DNA of 7,715 nt from Nanobdellota archaeon (GTDB lineage Archaea > Nanobdellota > Nanobdellia > Pacearchaeales > GW2011-AR1). Numbering within the stretch: position 1 is the stretch's first letter; each line of letters begins with the position of its first letter. Below, piece by piece: positions 1 through 5,902 of this stretch. The position numbers and the translations under genes were made by a program. Location of the stretch: the NCBI GenBank assembly GCA_018901375.1, contig JAHIEP010000100.1, positions 1-7,715 on the forward strand, in the 5' to 3' direction. The notes under the pieces were generated by a model. That model saw only the letters and a list, made by a program, of their open reading frames with translations, ran no database searches and was not told where the DNA came from.

Positions 1-70
1 ATCTACCCCCTACCCCCTACCCCCTCGCGAAGCACCGACATCCGAAATTATAAATCTACCTAATCTAAAA
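1..70. other. Non-coding left flank with heptamer tandem repeat
   Basis: This is the sequence to the left of the insertion element. I see no open reading frame of its own here. It opens with three tandem copies of the 7-mer taccccc (4-24), followed by a short CG-rich patch (cctcgcga, 23-30) and then AT-rich sequence. The function of the flank is unknown and it may belong to an intergenic region cut by the window edge. Confidence 0.5.
4..24. repeat. 7-bp tandem repeat, three copies
   Basis: Three perfect head-to-tail copies of taccccc lie at 4-10, 11-17 and 18-24. On the minus strand this reads as three G5 runs separated by TA, so a fourth run beyond the window would make a G-quadruplex possible. 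The unit length matches the 7-bp repeat inside the aIF2 gamma gene, although the sequence differs. Confidence 0.85.
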
Positions 71-73
71 GCT

Positions 74-87
74 TTGCGTCAAAACTA
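74..87 (+). repeat. Left terminal inverted repeat of the IS
   Basis: The sequence ttgcgtcaaaacta is the exact reverse complement of 1305-1318. After one mismatch at position 73, positions 71-72 also pair with 1320-1321. The transposase TAG stop occupies 85-87. Confidence 0.88.
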
Positions 88-1035
88 CTCTCGAACCAAA
101 TTAAAATAACTCAACCTTTTGTGATTATGCAAAACAATCCGAGCACAAACCTGAACGAACTTTGCATTCAATTTTAACTTCGTCACAATTCCAAACACTC
201 GCTTAAAACTCGAATGAAAACTTTCCGTATGATTTCGCTGATGATATTCTATCAGCCAACTCACGACGTCATTATAAAAAGAATAATACATTTTTTGCCA
301 GAACACGTCGCCATTTATATTATTATTTTTCTTCGGAAAAATAATTGGCTTCATTCCTTTGTTAGCAATTTTCCAAGTCAAATCTCTACAATTAAAACCA
401 GCGTCGAGAGTTAGGGATTTTCCCTTAACATTTTCGATTAACGAAAACATAATTTGACATTCTTGCGTCCCAGAAATATCGAATGCCTGAACGATTTCTC
501 GAGAGTCGACAATCGAAGTCATATATCGTCCGGCATTCTTTTTCTTTGTGGATTCATAATTCTCCTTTCTACTTCTTTCTAATCCCGTTCCATCTCCTCC
601 AAGAATACCGTCGCTGTCTTTGTATTTTTCAAATATCTTTTGAAGAATAATTGCAACTTTTGGATTGTCATATGCTCTTCCAATTTTGCGATCATCGACG
701 CTGTCATGGATTCCAATGTATCCTCCGATTATTTCTAAAAGTCCCTGAGCCTGTCGCTCAGGAACTCCAAATAATTCACAAACCAAAACTGCTTTTACTA
801 AATATCTTAAATTCGTCGACGGTCTTCCAGTATTTTCCTCTTCAATAAAATCGATTTCATTAACAGACTCTCGAATAAAATCTAACTCGTTTTTGAACTC
901 ATTAATTTTAGAAATATTATATTCTTTCCAATGAATCTTTCTTATTTCCTGAGGAGGATAAATTTCTTTTTTCTTTTTTGGGTCTCTAATTTTTACGACC
1001 AATTTTCTAAATTCTACATTTGGATGTTTTACCAT
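85..1035 (-). CDS. IS4-type DDE transposase
   Basis: A 316-residue DDE transposase that would cut and join the ends of the surrounding element. Putative catalytic residues are D148 (in GGDGT), D211 (in LTLDAGF) and E271. E271 lies in an exact Y-x2-R-x3-E-x6-K signature (Y264, R267, E271, K278), the hallmark of IS4-related DDE enzymes. The second Asp and the Glu are only about 60 residues apart, so the long beta-strand insertion of classical IS4/Tn5 enzymes is absent and this is a compact variant. The first 60 residues are Lys-rich and may help bind the ends. The reading frame is open with no frameshift, and length is normal for compact IS transposases. The ATG at 1033-1035 is used; the gene diverges from the DUF2080-type gene across about 100 bp. 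The precise ISfinder family cannot be assigned by eye. Confidence 0.88.
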   Translation of the reverse strand: MVKHPNVEFRKLVVKIRDPKKKKEIYPPQEIRKIHWKEYNISKINEFKNELDFIRESVNEIDFIEEENTGRPSTNLRYLVKAVLVCELFGVPERQAQGLLEIIGGYIGIHDSVDDRKIGRAYDNPKVAIILQKIFEKYKDSDGILGGDGTGLERSRKENYESTKKKNAGRYMTSIVDSREIVQAFDISGTQECQIMFSLIENVKGKSLTLDAGFNCRDLTWKIANKGMKPIIFPKKNNNINGDVFWQKMYYSFYNDVVSWLIEYHQRNHTESFHSSFKRVFGIVTKLKLNAKFVQVCARIVLHNHKRLSYFNLVRE

Positions 1036-1063
1036 CGATAAAGATTAATTTTCGAGTTGAGAA

Positions 1064-1071
1064 ATTTTATT
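1064..1071 (-). promoter_or_regulatory. Possible TATA element of the transposase gene
   Basis: On the minus strand this reads aataaaat, centred about 32 nt upstream of the transposase ATG. It would give a leader of only a few nucleotides. It is a weaker match than the other TATA boxes in the window. Confidence 0.35.
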
Positions 1072-1105
1072 GTGATGCAACACCTCGCGACGTAACACCG
1101 AAAAG

Positions 1106-1113
1106 CTTATATA
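1106..1113 (+). promoter_or_regulatory. TATA box and BRE of the DUF2080-type gene
   Basis: cttatata is centred about 25 nt upstream of the ATG at 1135, preceded by a BRE-like purine-rich cgaaaag. The spacing predicts transcription starting at or next to the start codon, that is, a leaderless mRNA. An alternating TA stretch continues to 1126. Confidence 0.6.
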
Positions 1114-1134
1114 TCTATATATATATGTTTTTTA

Positions 1135-1293
1135 ATGGCAAAAAAAATAGATTTGGAAAAAGGTAAGCTTTCGATTGAAGATGATATCGAGTTTGTTTTT
1201 GAAAAAATCGTAACGAAATTTGGGACGGGCGCTAAGGCTGATGTTCCCAAAAAATATATCGGAAGAAAAGTTTACGTGATGGTTCAGAAATAA
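1135..1293 (+). CDS. Small DUF2080-type transposase-associated protein
   Basis: A 52-residue protein starting MAKKIDLEKG and ending at TAA 1291-1293; it is easily missed because of its length. The C-terminal half (residues 26-50) has the pattern of the archaeal DUF2080 'transposase-associated' family: VTKFG-x-GAKADVPKKYIGRKVYV. That family is found next to transposases in archaea; its function is not established. The short beta-hairpin-like core with GTGAKADVP resembles swapped-hairpin AbrB/MazE-type DNA-binding folds, so a DNA-binding or regulatory role for the element is a reasonable inference only. It lies inside the inverted repeats and is transcribed away from the transposase. Its coding strand is G-rich, unlike neighbouring plus-strand chromosomal genes, consistent with foreign origin. 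Confidence 0.85.
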   Translation: MAKKIDLEKGKLSIEDDIEFVFEKIVTKFGTGAKADVPKKYIGRKVYVMVQK

Positions 1294-1304
1294 TTAGATG
1301 AATT

Positions 1305-1318
1305 TAGTTTTGACGCAA
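1305..1318 (-). repeat. Right terminal inverted repeat of the IS
   Basis: tagttttgacgcaa is a perfect reverse complement of 74-87. It lies 11 bp after the stop of the small accessory gene and about 20 bp before the TATA box of the next chromosomal gene, whose promoter appears intact. Confidence 0.88.
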
Positions 1319-1326
1319 GGCCCCTC

Positions 1327-1363
1327 GATACTTAACATTTATATATTAGAAATGTCAAGTATC
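1327..1363. promoter_or_regulatory. Long palindrome spanning the TATA box (candidate operator)
   Basis: Arms of 14 nt, gatacttaacattt (1327-1340) and aaatgtcaagtatc (1350-1363), are inverted repeats matching at 13 of 14 positions, separated by 9 nt. The TATA box of the membrane-protein gene begins in the left arm and runs into the spacer, and the right arm ends just before the SD. A dimeric regulator bound here would block TBP, so repression is the simplest inference. A DNA or RNA hairpin, or a remnant connected with the adjacent IS insertion, are alternatives. Confidence 0.65.
1338..1345 (+). promoter_or_regulatory. TATA box of the 205-residue membrane protein gene
   Basis: tttatata is centred about 35 nt upstream of the ATG at 1377. 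With the usual spacing the mRNA would start near 1367, giving a leader of about 10 nt that carries the SD. Confidence 0.55.
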
Positions 1364-1366
1364 CAT

Positions 1367-1372
1367 AGGTGA
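1367..1372 (+). promoter_or_regulatory. Shine-Dalgarno AGGTGA
   Basis: AGGTGA, complementary to the archaeal 16S rRNA 3' end, ends 4 nt before the ATG at 1377 and fixes that start. It is the only clear SD before a start codon in this window. Confidence 0.7.
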
Positions 1373-1376
1373 CACA

Positions 1377-1994
1377 ATGTTAGAAAATCTAATCAACATA
1401 CTCCTAACCGAAAAAAACCTAGTCCTAACCCTCGCCTTCTTCACAACCGTAATAATAATCTACTCCGTCTTCGTATTCTACTTCTACCAATTCCTAGCCA
1501 AAAAAAATATCATCGAAATAAACCTAAACCAATACAATCAATACAGTAACCCGACGGCAGCAAAATTTTTAGCAATAATATTTTACATTATCGAATATAT
1601 AATCCTACTTCCAATCCTAACTTTCTTCTGGTTCACCGTCTTAGCAATTCTAATTCTATTATTATCCAAAGGAATAGAAACCGAAACCGCTCTTCTAATC
1701 TCCGCAGCCCTCGTCGCATCCGTCCGAGCAACATCATACATCAGTGAAGACCTAGCAAAAGACCTAGCAAAAATGATACCATTCACGATGTTAGCAATCG
1801 CAATAACCACAGCCGGATTCTTCAACATCAACGAACTACTCATAAGAATGACCGCAATCCCGTCGCTGTTCCAAAACATTCTATACTTCCTATTTTTCAT
1901 CGTCGCAGTAGAACTAATCATGAGATTCGCAGACCTGACAAAAACAGCAACTCAAAACAATTCTGAAGAAACAGCAACCGAAGAAGAAGCGTAA
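1377..1994 (+). CDS. Multi-pass membrane protein of unknown function
   Basis: A 205-residue integral membrane protein. I see about five or six hydrophobic segments: near residues 17-40, 62-80, 82-98, 104-118, 132-150 and 167-187. Between the fourth and fifth lies a more polar stretch with SEDLAKDLAKMIPF, which looks like a conserved family signature, and the tail after residue 188 is polar and acidic (TEEEA end). There are no catalytic motifs I recognise. The start is supported by the AGGTGA SD. It is separated from aIF2 gamma by 30 nt that contain a TATA-like element, so cotranscription is possible but not required. The coding strand is markedly A+C rich. The function is unknown. Confidence 0.8.
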   Translation: MLENLINILLTEKNLVLTLAFFTTVIIIYSVFVFYFYQFLAKKNIIEINLNQYNQYSNPTAAKFLAIIFYIIEYIILLPILTFFWFTVLAILILLLSKGIETETALLISAALVASVRATSYISEDLAKDLAKMIPFTMLAIAITTAGFFNINELLIRMTAIPSLFQNILYFLFFIVAVELIMRFADLTKTATQNNSEETATEEEA

Positions 1995-1995
1995 T

Positions 1996-2003
1996 CTTTT
2001 AAA
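1996..2003 (+). promoter_or_regulatory. TATA box of aIF2 gamma
   Basis: cttttaaa is centred about 25 nt upstream of the ATG at 2025, just after the previous stop codon. The spacing predicts a leaderless aIF2 gamma mRNA in addition to any read-through from the upstream gene. Confidence 0.5.
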
Positions 2004-2024
2004 CTCAAATTCTTAGATAACTAG

Positions 2025-3314
2025 ATGGAACAAGATACGACGAAGTCGACTAACTCAAGGGAGGCTACCTGTAGGGAACTGTTAGTTCCGTCAGAAGATA
2101 TTGCAGAAATAAACACAATAAACGTCGGTATAGTTGGACACATCGACCACGGCAAAACAACACTTCTCCAAAAGTTATCAGGCAAATGGGCAGACACACA
2201 TTCCGAAGAACTCAAAAGAGGAATAACGATAAAACTAGGATACGCCGACGCAATCATAAGAAGTGAAAACGGAAAACTCACAACAGACAAAGACTCAAAA
2301 GGAAAACCCTTAAGATACATAACTTTCGTCGACGCACCCGGACACGAAATGCTCATGGCAACAATGCTCTCAGGCGCAGCAATCATGGACGCTGCAATTC
2401 TCGTCATCGCCGCGAACGAAGGAATCAAGCCCCAAACCCAAGAGCACCTCGTCGCCCTAAAATCAAAAAACATCAAAAAAATAATCATCGTCCAAAACAA
2501 AATAGACACAGTCTCCAAAGAAAAATCCAAAGAAAATTACAAACAGATAAAAGAATTCGTCAAAGGAACAATCGCAGAAAACTCGCCAATCATTCCAATC
2601 TCCGCACTACAAAAAATCAACCTCGACAGAATCCTCGAAGAGCTATGCAAAATGGAAATAGCAGAAACTCCAAAAAACGAAAAGCCAATATTCCTAATAG
2701 CACGAAGCTTCGACATCAACAAACCAGGAACAAAAATAGAAGACCTCCACGGCGGAATCCTCGGCGGAGCATTAAAACAAGGACGATTAAAAGTCGGTGA
2801 CACAATCGAAATCAAACCAGGATATTCTTACAAAAAAGGAAACGTCTACCATTACAAAACCGTAAAATCAAAAATCGTATCAATGCAAAAAGGAAAATAT
2901 TCAATCAAAGAAACAACACAAGGAGGAAGCATAGCAATAGAAACAGAACTCGACCCCTCACTAACAAAAGCAGATTCACTTTCAGGAGGAATAGCATCGT
3001 ACGAAGGTACCCTCCCAGAAATCACAGAAAATATAAAAATAAAATACACCCTCTTCGACGAAGTCTTTGGAACCGGAAAACACGAACCAGTCCAACCATT
3101 AAAACCAAACGAAATGCTAATGCTAAGTCTAAACACTTCAATCACCGTCGGACAAATAACCAAAATTCACCCACAGCCGACAGCCGACAGCCGACAGCCG
3201 ACGATAGACTTATCCCTAAAAATTCCAGTAGTCCCATTAAAAAAAGAATCAATCGGAATCGCAAGAAATCTAAACAACCACTGGCGACTAATAGGATTTG
3301 GCGAAATTATTTAA
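2025..3314 (+). CDS. eif2g: Translation initiation factor aIF2 subunit gamma
   Basis: A 429-residue GTPase, the core subunit of archaeal initiation factor 2, which with alpha and beta carries methionyl initiator tRNA to the small ribosomal subunit. GTP-binding motifs are complete: G1 GHIDHGKTT (38-46), switch-1 T68 in RGITIK, G3 DAPGH (103-107), G4 NKID (158-161), G5 SAL (193-195). Residues up to about 215 form the G domain, followed by two beta-barrel domains. Three oddities stand out. Residues 1-28 extend beyond the usual start, are encoded by a hairpin-rich stretch and have no conserved motif. The segment between switch 1 and G3 (77-98) has no cysteines, so the Cys4 zinc knuckle of many aIF2 gamma proteins is missing. 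Residues about 383-392 are encoded by four copies of a 7-bp repeat. No better internal start exists. The gene is single-frame and intact. Confidence 0.96.
   Translation: MEQDTTKSTNSREATCRELLVPSEDIAEINTINVGIVGHIDHGKTTLLQKLSGKWADTHSEELKRGITIKLGYADAIIRSENGKLTTDKDSKGKPLRYITFVDAPGHEMLMATMLSGAAIMDAAILVIAANEGIKPQTQEHLVALKSKNIKKIIIVQNKIDTVSKEKSKENYKQIKEFVKGTIAENSPIIPISALQKINLDRILEELCKMEIAETPKNEKPIFLIARSFDINKPGTKIEDLHGGILGGALKQGRLKVGDTIEIKPGYSYKKGNVYHYKTVKSKIVSMQKGKYSIKETTQGGSIAIETELDPSLTKADSLSGGIASYEGTLPEITENIKIKYTLFDEVFGTGKHEPVQPLKPNEMLMLSLNTSITVGQITKIHPQPTADSRQPTIDLSLKIPVVPLKKESIGIARNLNNHWRLIGFGEII
2038..2089 (+). repeat. Cluster of mini-hairpins within the 5' end of aIF2 gamma
   Basis: Three short triloop hairpins follow each other inside the coding sequence: cgac-gaa-gtcg (2038-2048), agg-cta-cct (2062-2070) and ggaact-gtt-agttcc (2075-2089). 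They encode residues about 5-22, the family-atypical N-terminal extension. At 2041-2100 there are 17 G and 12 C, whereas elsewhere the gene is C-rich and G-poor (2461-2520: 13 C, 4 G). Together these suggest an inserted palindromic element kept in frame. The middle hairpin is weak on its own. Confidence 0.55.
3174..3201 (+). repeat. 7-bp tandem repeat, four copies, inside aIF2 gamma
   Basis: Four perfect copies of cagccga lie at 3174-3180, 3181-3187, 3188-3194 and 3195-3201. Since 7 is not a multiple of 3, the copies are read in three frames and give a Gln/Pro/Thr/Ala/Asp/Ser/Arg peptide in a loop of the third domain. Gain or loss of one copy would shift the frame before the last 36 residues or so. 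Confidence 0.95.
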
Positions 3315-3315
3315 A
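3308..3315 (+). promoter_or_regulatory. TATA box of the two-pass membrane protein gene
   Basis: tatttaaa overlaps the aIF2 gamma stop codon and is centred about 25 nt upstream of the ATG at 3337. It favours that ATG over the upstream in-frame TTG at 3298. Confidence 0.5.
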
Positions 3316-3336
3316 GTCAAAACACCAAAACAAGAG

Positions 3337-3909
3337 ATGGAAAAAGAAACAACACCCACAAATATCAATCCAAATCAGCCAGCAAAAATAAACCCGCCTA
3401 TTTCCAACAAATCTTTCAATTCAACTATGCCAATTCCCAAACCAAAAAAACCAGAATATACATACGCCGGAAAAGAACCCATAAGCGAACTTCTCAAAAA
3501 AACATTTCCCAAATCACTAATCCCAACAAAAAGAATAGCAAGTATTATGGGATACATCTTCTTGGCAGTAATTATACTCTCGTTATTCCAACTTCCTTTA
3601 GGGGAATTATTATCAGGCAAGACAGACATAGTAATCAGCGTCGGATATCCACTCCCATTTCTCGAATTAAATATGCTAAACACCAAAGAATTTCCAGCAC
3701 AACCAAAAAATATTATCATAGATATTTTTATATATCTATTGTTAGCCTACCTCATCGACGTAATTATCTCCCTAATCTTAAACAATCCTTATCTCAAATC
3801 AAAAAAAGAACAAAAAGGAATACCAAAAGTTTTCAAAAATAAAAAACCAACACTAATAGAAAAAACCACAGAAAAAATACTACAAGAACAAAAAAATATT
3901 AAGATTTAA
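3337..3909 (+). CDS. Two-pass membrane protein of unknown function
   Basis: A 190-residue protein when started at ATG 3337. An in-frame TTG at 3298 would add 13 residues and overlap aIF2 gamma by 17 nt; it has no good SD or TATA spacing, so the ATG is preferred. Using the ATG numbering, residues 1-66 are soluble and rich in Pro, Asn, Lys and Thr (probably disordered), a first membrane helix spans about 68-87, and a second about 126-148. Between them is a polar loop with an ISVGYPLPFLELN sequence. The tail is Lys-rich and would be cytoplasmic by the positive-inside rule. I do not recognise a family. It follows aIF2 gamma directly and its last 11 nt overlap the convergent gene. The coding strand is A+C rich. 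Confidence 0.75.
   Translation: MEKETTPTNINPNQPAKINPPISNKSFNSTMPIPKPKKPEYTYAGKEPISELLKKTFPKSLIPTKRIASIMGYIFLAVIILSLFQLPLGELLSGKTDIVISVGYPLPFLELNMLNTKEFPAQPKNIIIDIFIYLLLAYLIDVIISLILNNPYLKSKKEQKGIPKVFKNKKPTLIEKTTEKILQEQKNIKI
3836..3899 (-). terminator. Series of T-tracts likely ending leftward transcripts
   Basis: Read on the minus strand, several T5-T7 runs follow within about 65 nt after the stop codon of the 657-residue surface protein gene. Archaeal intrinsic termination uses such U-tracts without a stem. Here the tracts double as Lys codons of the convergent gene, so their role in termination is inferred. Confidence 0.35.
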
Positions 3910-5872
3910 CTTTCTTCTTCTTTCTCTTAAAAAACAAAATAAACAATCTACAAATCATATACAATATAACCAAAACTAAAACAGCCAACAAAACAATTAG
4001 AGCATTAGCATAAAAATCAGAAGGCTCTTCTAACTCACAAAGATAAGGACAAGGCCCTCCACAATCAATCCCAAACTCTCCCTGATTCTGTTTACCGTCG
4101 GAACAAGTAGCACAAAGACCACAAGGTCCACCACAATCAATCAACAACTCACAAGACCCGTCGTGACAATTCGAAATACCGTCGTGACAATTAGGATTCT
4201 CCGTAAAATAACAAATCCTTTGCTCAGAAGGACGCTCAACTTTCAACTTAGTATTATTACAATCTCTCAAATCCAAACAAGCCGTTATTTGAAATCCACA
4301 AAAAGCATCATCCCCATACCCCTCTTGTGCACAAATTTCCTTCATTGAAGTATACTCTTCCAAAGAAAAAACATTAGCATCAAAAGACCGCTTAACATTT
4401 TGACAAACCTCCCAATCATCACAAGCCCAATCCTCAAAACAAAAAGACGCACCACTACCACTAGTAGCACCACCAGCGACGGCAACAGGACAAGCAACCA
4501 GCCCAACACTAACTTCCCAAGAAACCGAAGAATTAAGCAAACCATCCGTAGTAATAATCGTAACATTATAAATTCCAGAAACCCCACAACCAAAAGCGTG
4601 AGAAAATGTATCACTAGAAACATTCTCATTATGCTCCTGCAAAACTTCGTCAATATACCAATCAATATCAGGAATCGTCCCATCAGGGTCGCTAACCTCT
4701 ACATAAAAATCAGACGTAGTAGTCCCACCGACGCTGAAATTCCCAGAAGGCACATAATTAGAAATAACCGGAGCACGATTATCCTCAGTAACCGTTAAAC
4801 TAAAACTATCACAAACCGATTCAACATCTCCATCCCTCGGAGAACAAACACTAATATTCTCATGCACACTAGACAAAGCATCATCCGAAGCACAAACCGT
4901 CAAAGAATAAACCTTTCCCTCGTGCCCAACTACCGGCGTATAATTTATAACTCCAGTAGAAGAATTAATATCAAACAAATTCTCACCAGAACCCCAAGTC
5001 AAATTAAAACTAAAAGAACTACTCTCTTCATCAGAAACATTAGCAACATAATAAAAAGTAGAATTATCCCCCTCCAGCCAAACGGTCTGTGCACCAACAT
5101 CAACTATCGTCGGCGGATTATTAATTTCTATAACACTAATATTCGCCACAACACTATCAACTCCATCATAAGGGTCCACAACAGAAATCGTCTCCGCATG
5201 ATTACCCACAGACACCTTACGCAAAACCCCAGAAATAATAGCAAACAAACTCATATTCGTCCCACTCATCCCCAAATCATTCAAATAAAAAGGATTCTTC
5301 GGAGTAACATCTCCCGTCAAATCCTCCTCATCAACATCCGTAGCATTAAATCTATAATCCAAATTCTCTCCCTCACAAACCAAAATCGGCTCATCAATAT
5401 CTCCCAAAATAGGGTCCGAATTAGAAACATTAACACTAAAAACAACAACCTCACTCACCCAATAATTATCTTCCCAATAAGCAAACACCGTCAATAAATT
5501 TCCCCATCTAACTCCAACGATAGAACTATTCGGAACAAAAGAAGTGTTCTCCTCGGTATAAACCTCATGCGTAATATCATAAAGAGAATATTTCCAACCC
5601 GTACTATCATTAACCTCAAAATCAGCCGAAACATTCAAGGCAACGATATAAATATCCCCCTTATTAAAAGTATAAGTAATATTCTCAGGAGAATGAATCG
5701 TTATTATCGTAGGAATCTCTATAAGCACATTAACCAAACCAGCACTACTAGCCACATACCCCGTCATAACAACAGGCGAAAACGGAAACCCAACAAAATA
5801 AAAAAAAACCGAATTAAAAAAACCAAGCAATACCAAAAACAAAACAAATACAACAACCACTCTTTTTTCCAT
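3899..5872 (-). CDS. Large modular surface protein, Ig-like domains plus Cys-rich module
   Basis: A 657-residue protein with an N-terminal hydrophobic segment (about 5-27; signal peptide or anchor), an extracellular region, a C-terminal membrane helix (about 622-648) and a KRKKKKVKS cytoplasmic tail. Residues about 54-150 form an Ig-like module with an ITIHSPENITY opening and WxYSL. About 163-250, 251-365 and 366-456 look like cadherin/PKD-like beta sandwiches, with linker motifs NNPPTI and NRAPVI. Residues about 478-612 are Cys-rich: a W-x-C-x2-W-x2-C motif near 482-490, then two copies of the DCGGPC motif (579-584, 603-608), the second preceded by CSDGKQNQGE. Many N-x-S/T sites suggest glycosylation. 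No enzyme motif is visible, so cell-surface adhesion or envelope architecture is the likely role. ATG 5872 is supported by a TATA box. The 3' end overlaps the convergent gene by 11 nt. Confidence 0.85.
   Translation of the reverse strand: MEKRVVVVFVLFLVLLGFFNSVFFYFVGFPFSPVVMTGYVASSAGLVNVLIEIPTIITIHSPENITYTFNKGDIYIVALNVSADFEVNDSTGWKYSLYDITHEVYTEENTSFVPNSSIVGVRWGNLLTVFAYWEDNYWVSEVVVFSVNVSNSDPILGDIDEPILVCEGENLDYRFNATDVDEEDLTGDVTPKNPFYLNDLGMSGTNMSLFAIISGVLRKVSVGNHAETISVVDPYDGVDSVVANISVIEINNPPTIVDVGAQTVWLEGDNSTFYYVANVSDEESSSFSFNLTWGSGENLFDINSSTGVINYTPVVGHEGKVYSLTVCASDDALSSVHENISVCSPRDGDVESVCDSFSLTVTEDNRAPVISNYVPSGNFSVGGTTTSDFYVEVSDPDGTIPDIDWYIDEVLQEHNENVSSDTFSHAFGCGVSGIYNVTIITTDGLLNSSVSWEVSVGLVACPVAVAGGATSGSGASFCFEDWACDDWEVCQNVKRSFDANVFSLEEYTSMKEICAQEGYGDDAFCGFQITACLDLRDCNNTKLKVERPSEQRICYFTENPNCHDGISNCHDGSCELLIDCGGPCGLCATCSDGKQNQGEFGIDCGGPCPYLCELEEPSDFYANALIVLLAVLVLVILYMICRLFILFFKRKKKKVKS
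4158..4192 (-). repeat. 21-nt-spaced direct repeat in the Cys-rich module
   Basis: ccgtcgtgacaatt occurs at 4158-4171 and again at 4179-4192. It encodes NCHDG twice with a seven-residue period, a small in-frame duplication within the Cys-rich region of the surface protein. Confidence 0.8.
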
Positions 5873-5891
5873 AAATCATTCAACATTTTCT

Positions 5892-5899
5892 AATATAAA
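5892..5899 (-). promoter_or_regulatory. TATA box of the 657-residue surface protein gene
   Basis: On the minus strand this reads tttatatt, centred about 24 nt upstream of the ATG at 5872, in the 30-nt gap after the previous gene. It predicts a leaderless transcript independent of the upstream gene. Confidence 0.55.
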
Positions 5900-5902
5900 A
5901 AA

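Larger units (their letters stand above)
71..1321. mobile_element. Two-gene insertion sequence (DDE transposase + DUF2080-type protein)
   Basis: This is a complete insertion sequence of about 1.25 kb. It is bounded by perfect 14-bp inverted repeats (74-87 and 1305-1318); allowing one mismatch, the match runs to 16 of 17 bases and gives ends at 71 and 1321. Inside are a minus-strand DDE transposase and a divergent plus-strand small gene of the kind that accompanies archaeal transposases. The transposase stop codon lies within the left inverted repeat, which is usual for compact IS elements. I found no convincing target-site duplication at either candidate boundary. Around 1141-1200 the plus strand is G-rich (13 G, 3 C), opposite to the C-over-G skew of the chromosome to the right, which fits recent arrival. 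Both genes appear intact. Confidence 0.85.

Noticed and set aside
21..1327. cccctcg at 21-27 and 1321-1327 as a target-site duplication of the IS
   Set aside because: The right copy abuts the element but the left copy is about 46 bp outside the inverted repeat, and sequence after it does not match the right end in inverted orientation.
2056..2064. SD-like GGGAGG inside aIF2 gamma as the signal for a downstream start
   Set aside because: No ATG, GTG or TTG in frame follows at a usable distance; the purine run is better explained by the hairpin cluster.
2021..2530. Minus-strand 169-residue open frame opposite aIF2 gamma
   Set aside because: It lies opposite a certain GTPase gene and shows no family features; shadow frame.
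3298..3336. TTG start at 3298 for the two-pass membrane protein
   Set aside because: No SD and no TATA box at suitable distance, whereas the ATG at 3337 has one; the TTG would also overlap aIF2 gamma by 17 nt.
4862..5497. Plus-strand 211-residue open frame opposite the surface protein gene
   Set aside because: It is rich in Arg, Asn, Ile and Thr with no domain pattern, and lies opposite a well-supported protein; it is an antisense shadow caused by the strand bias.
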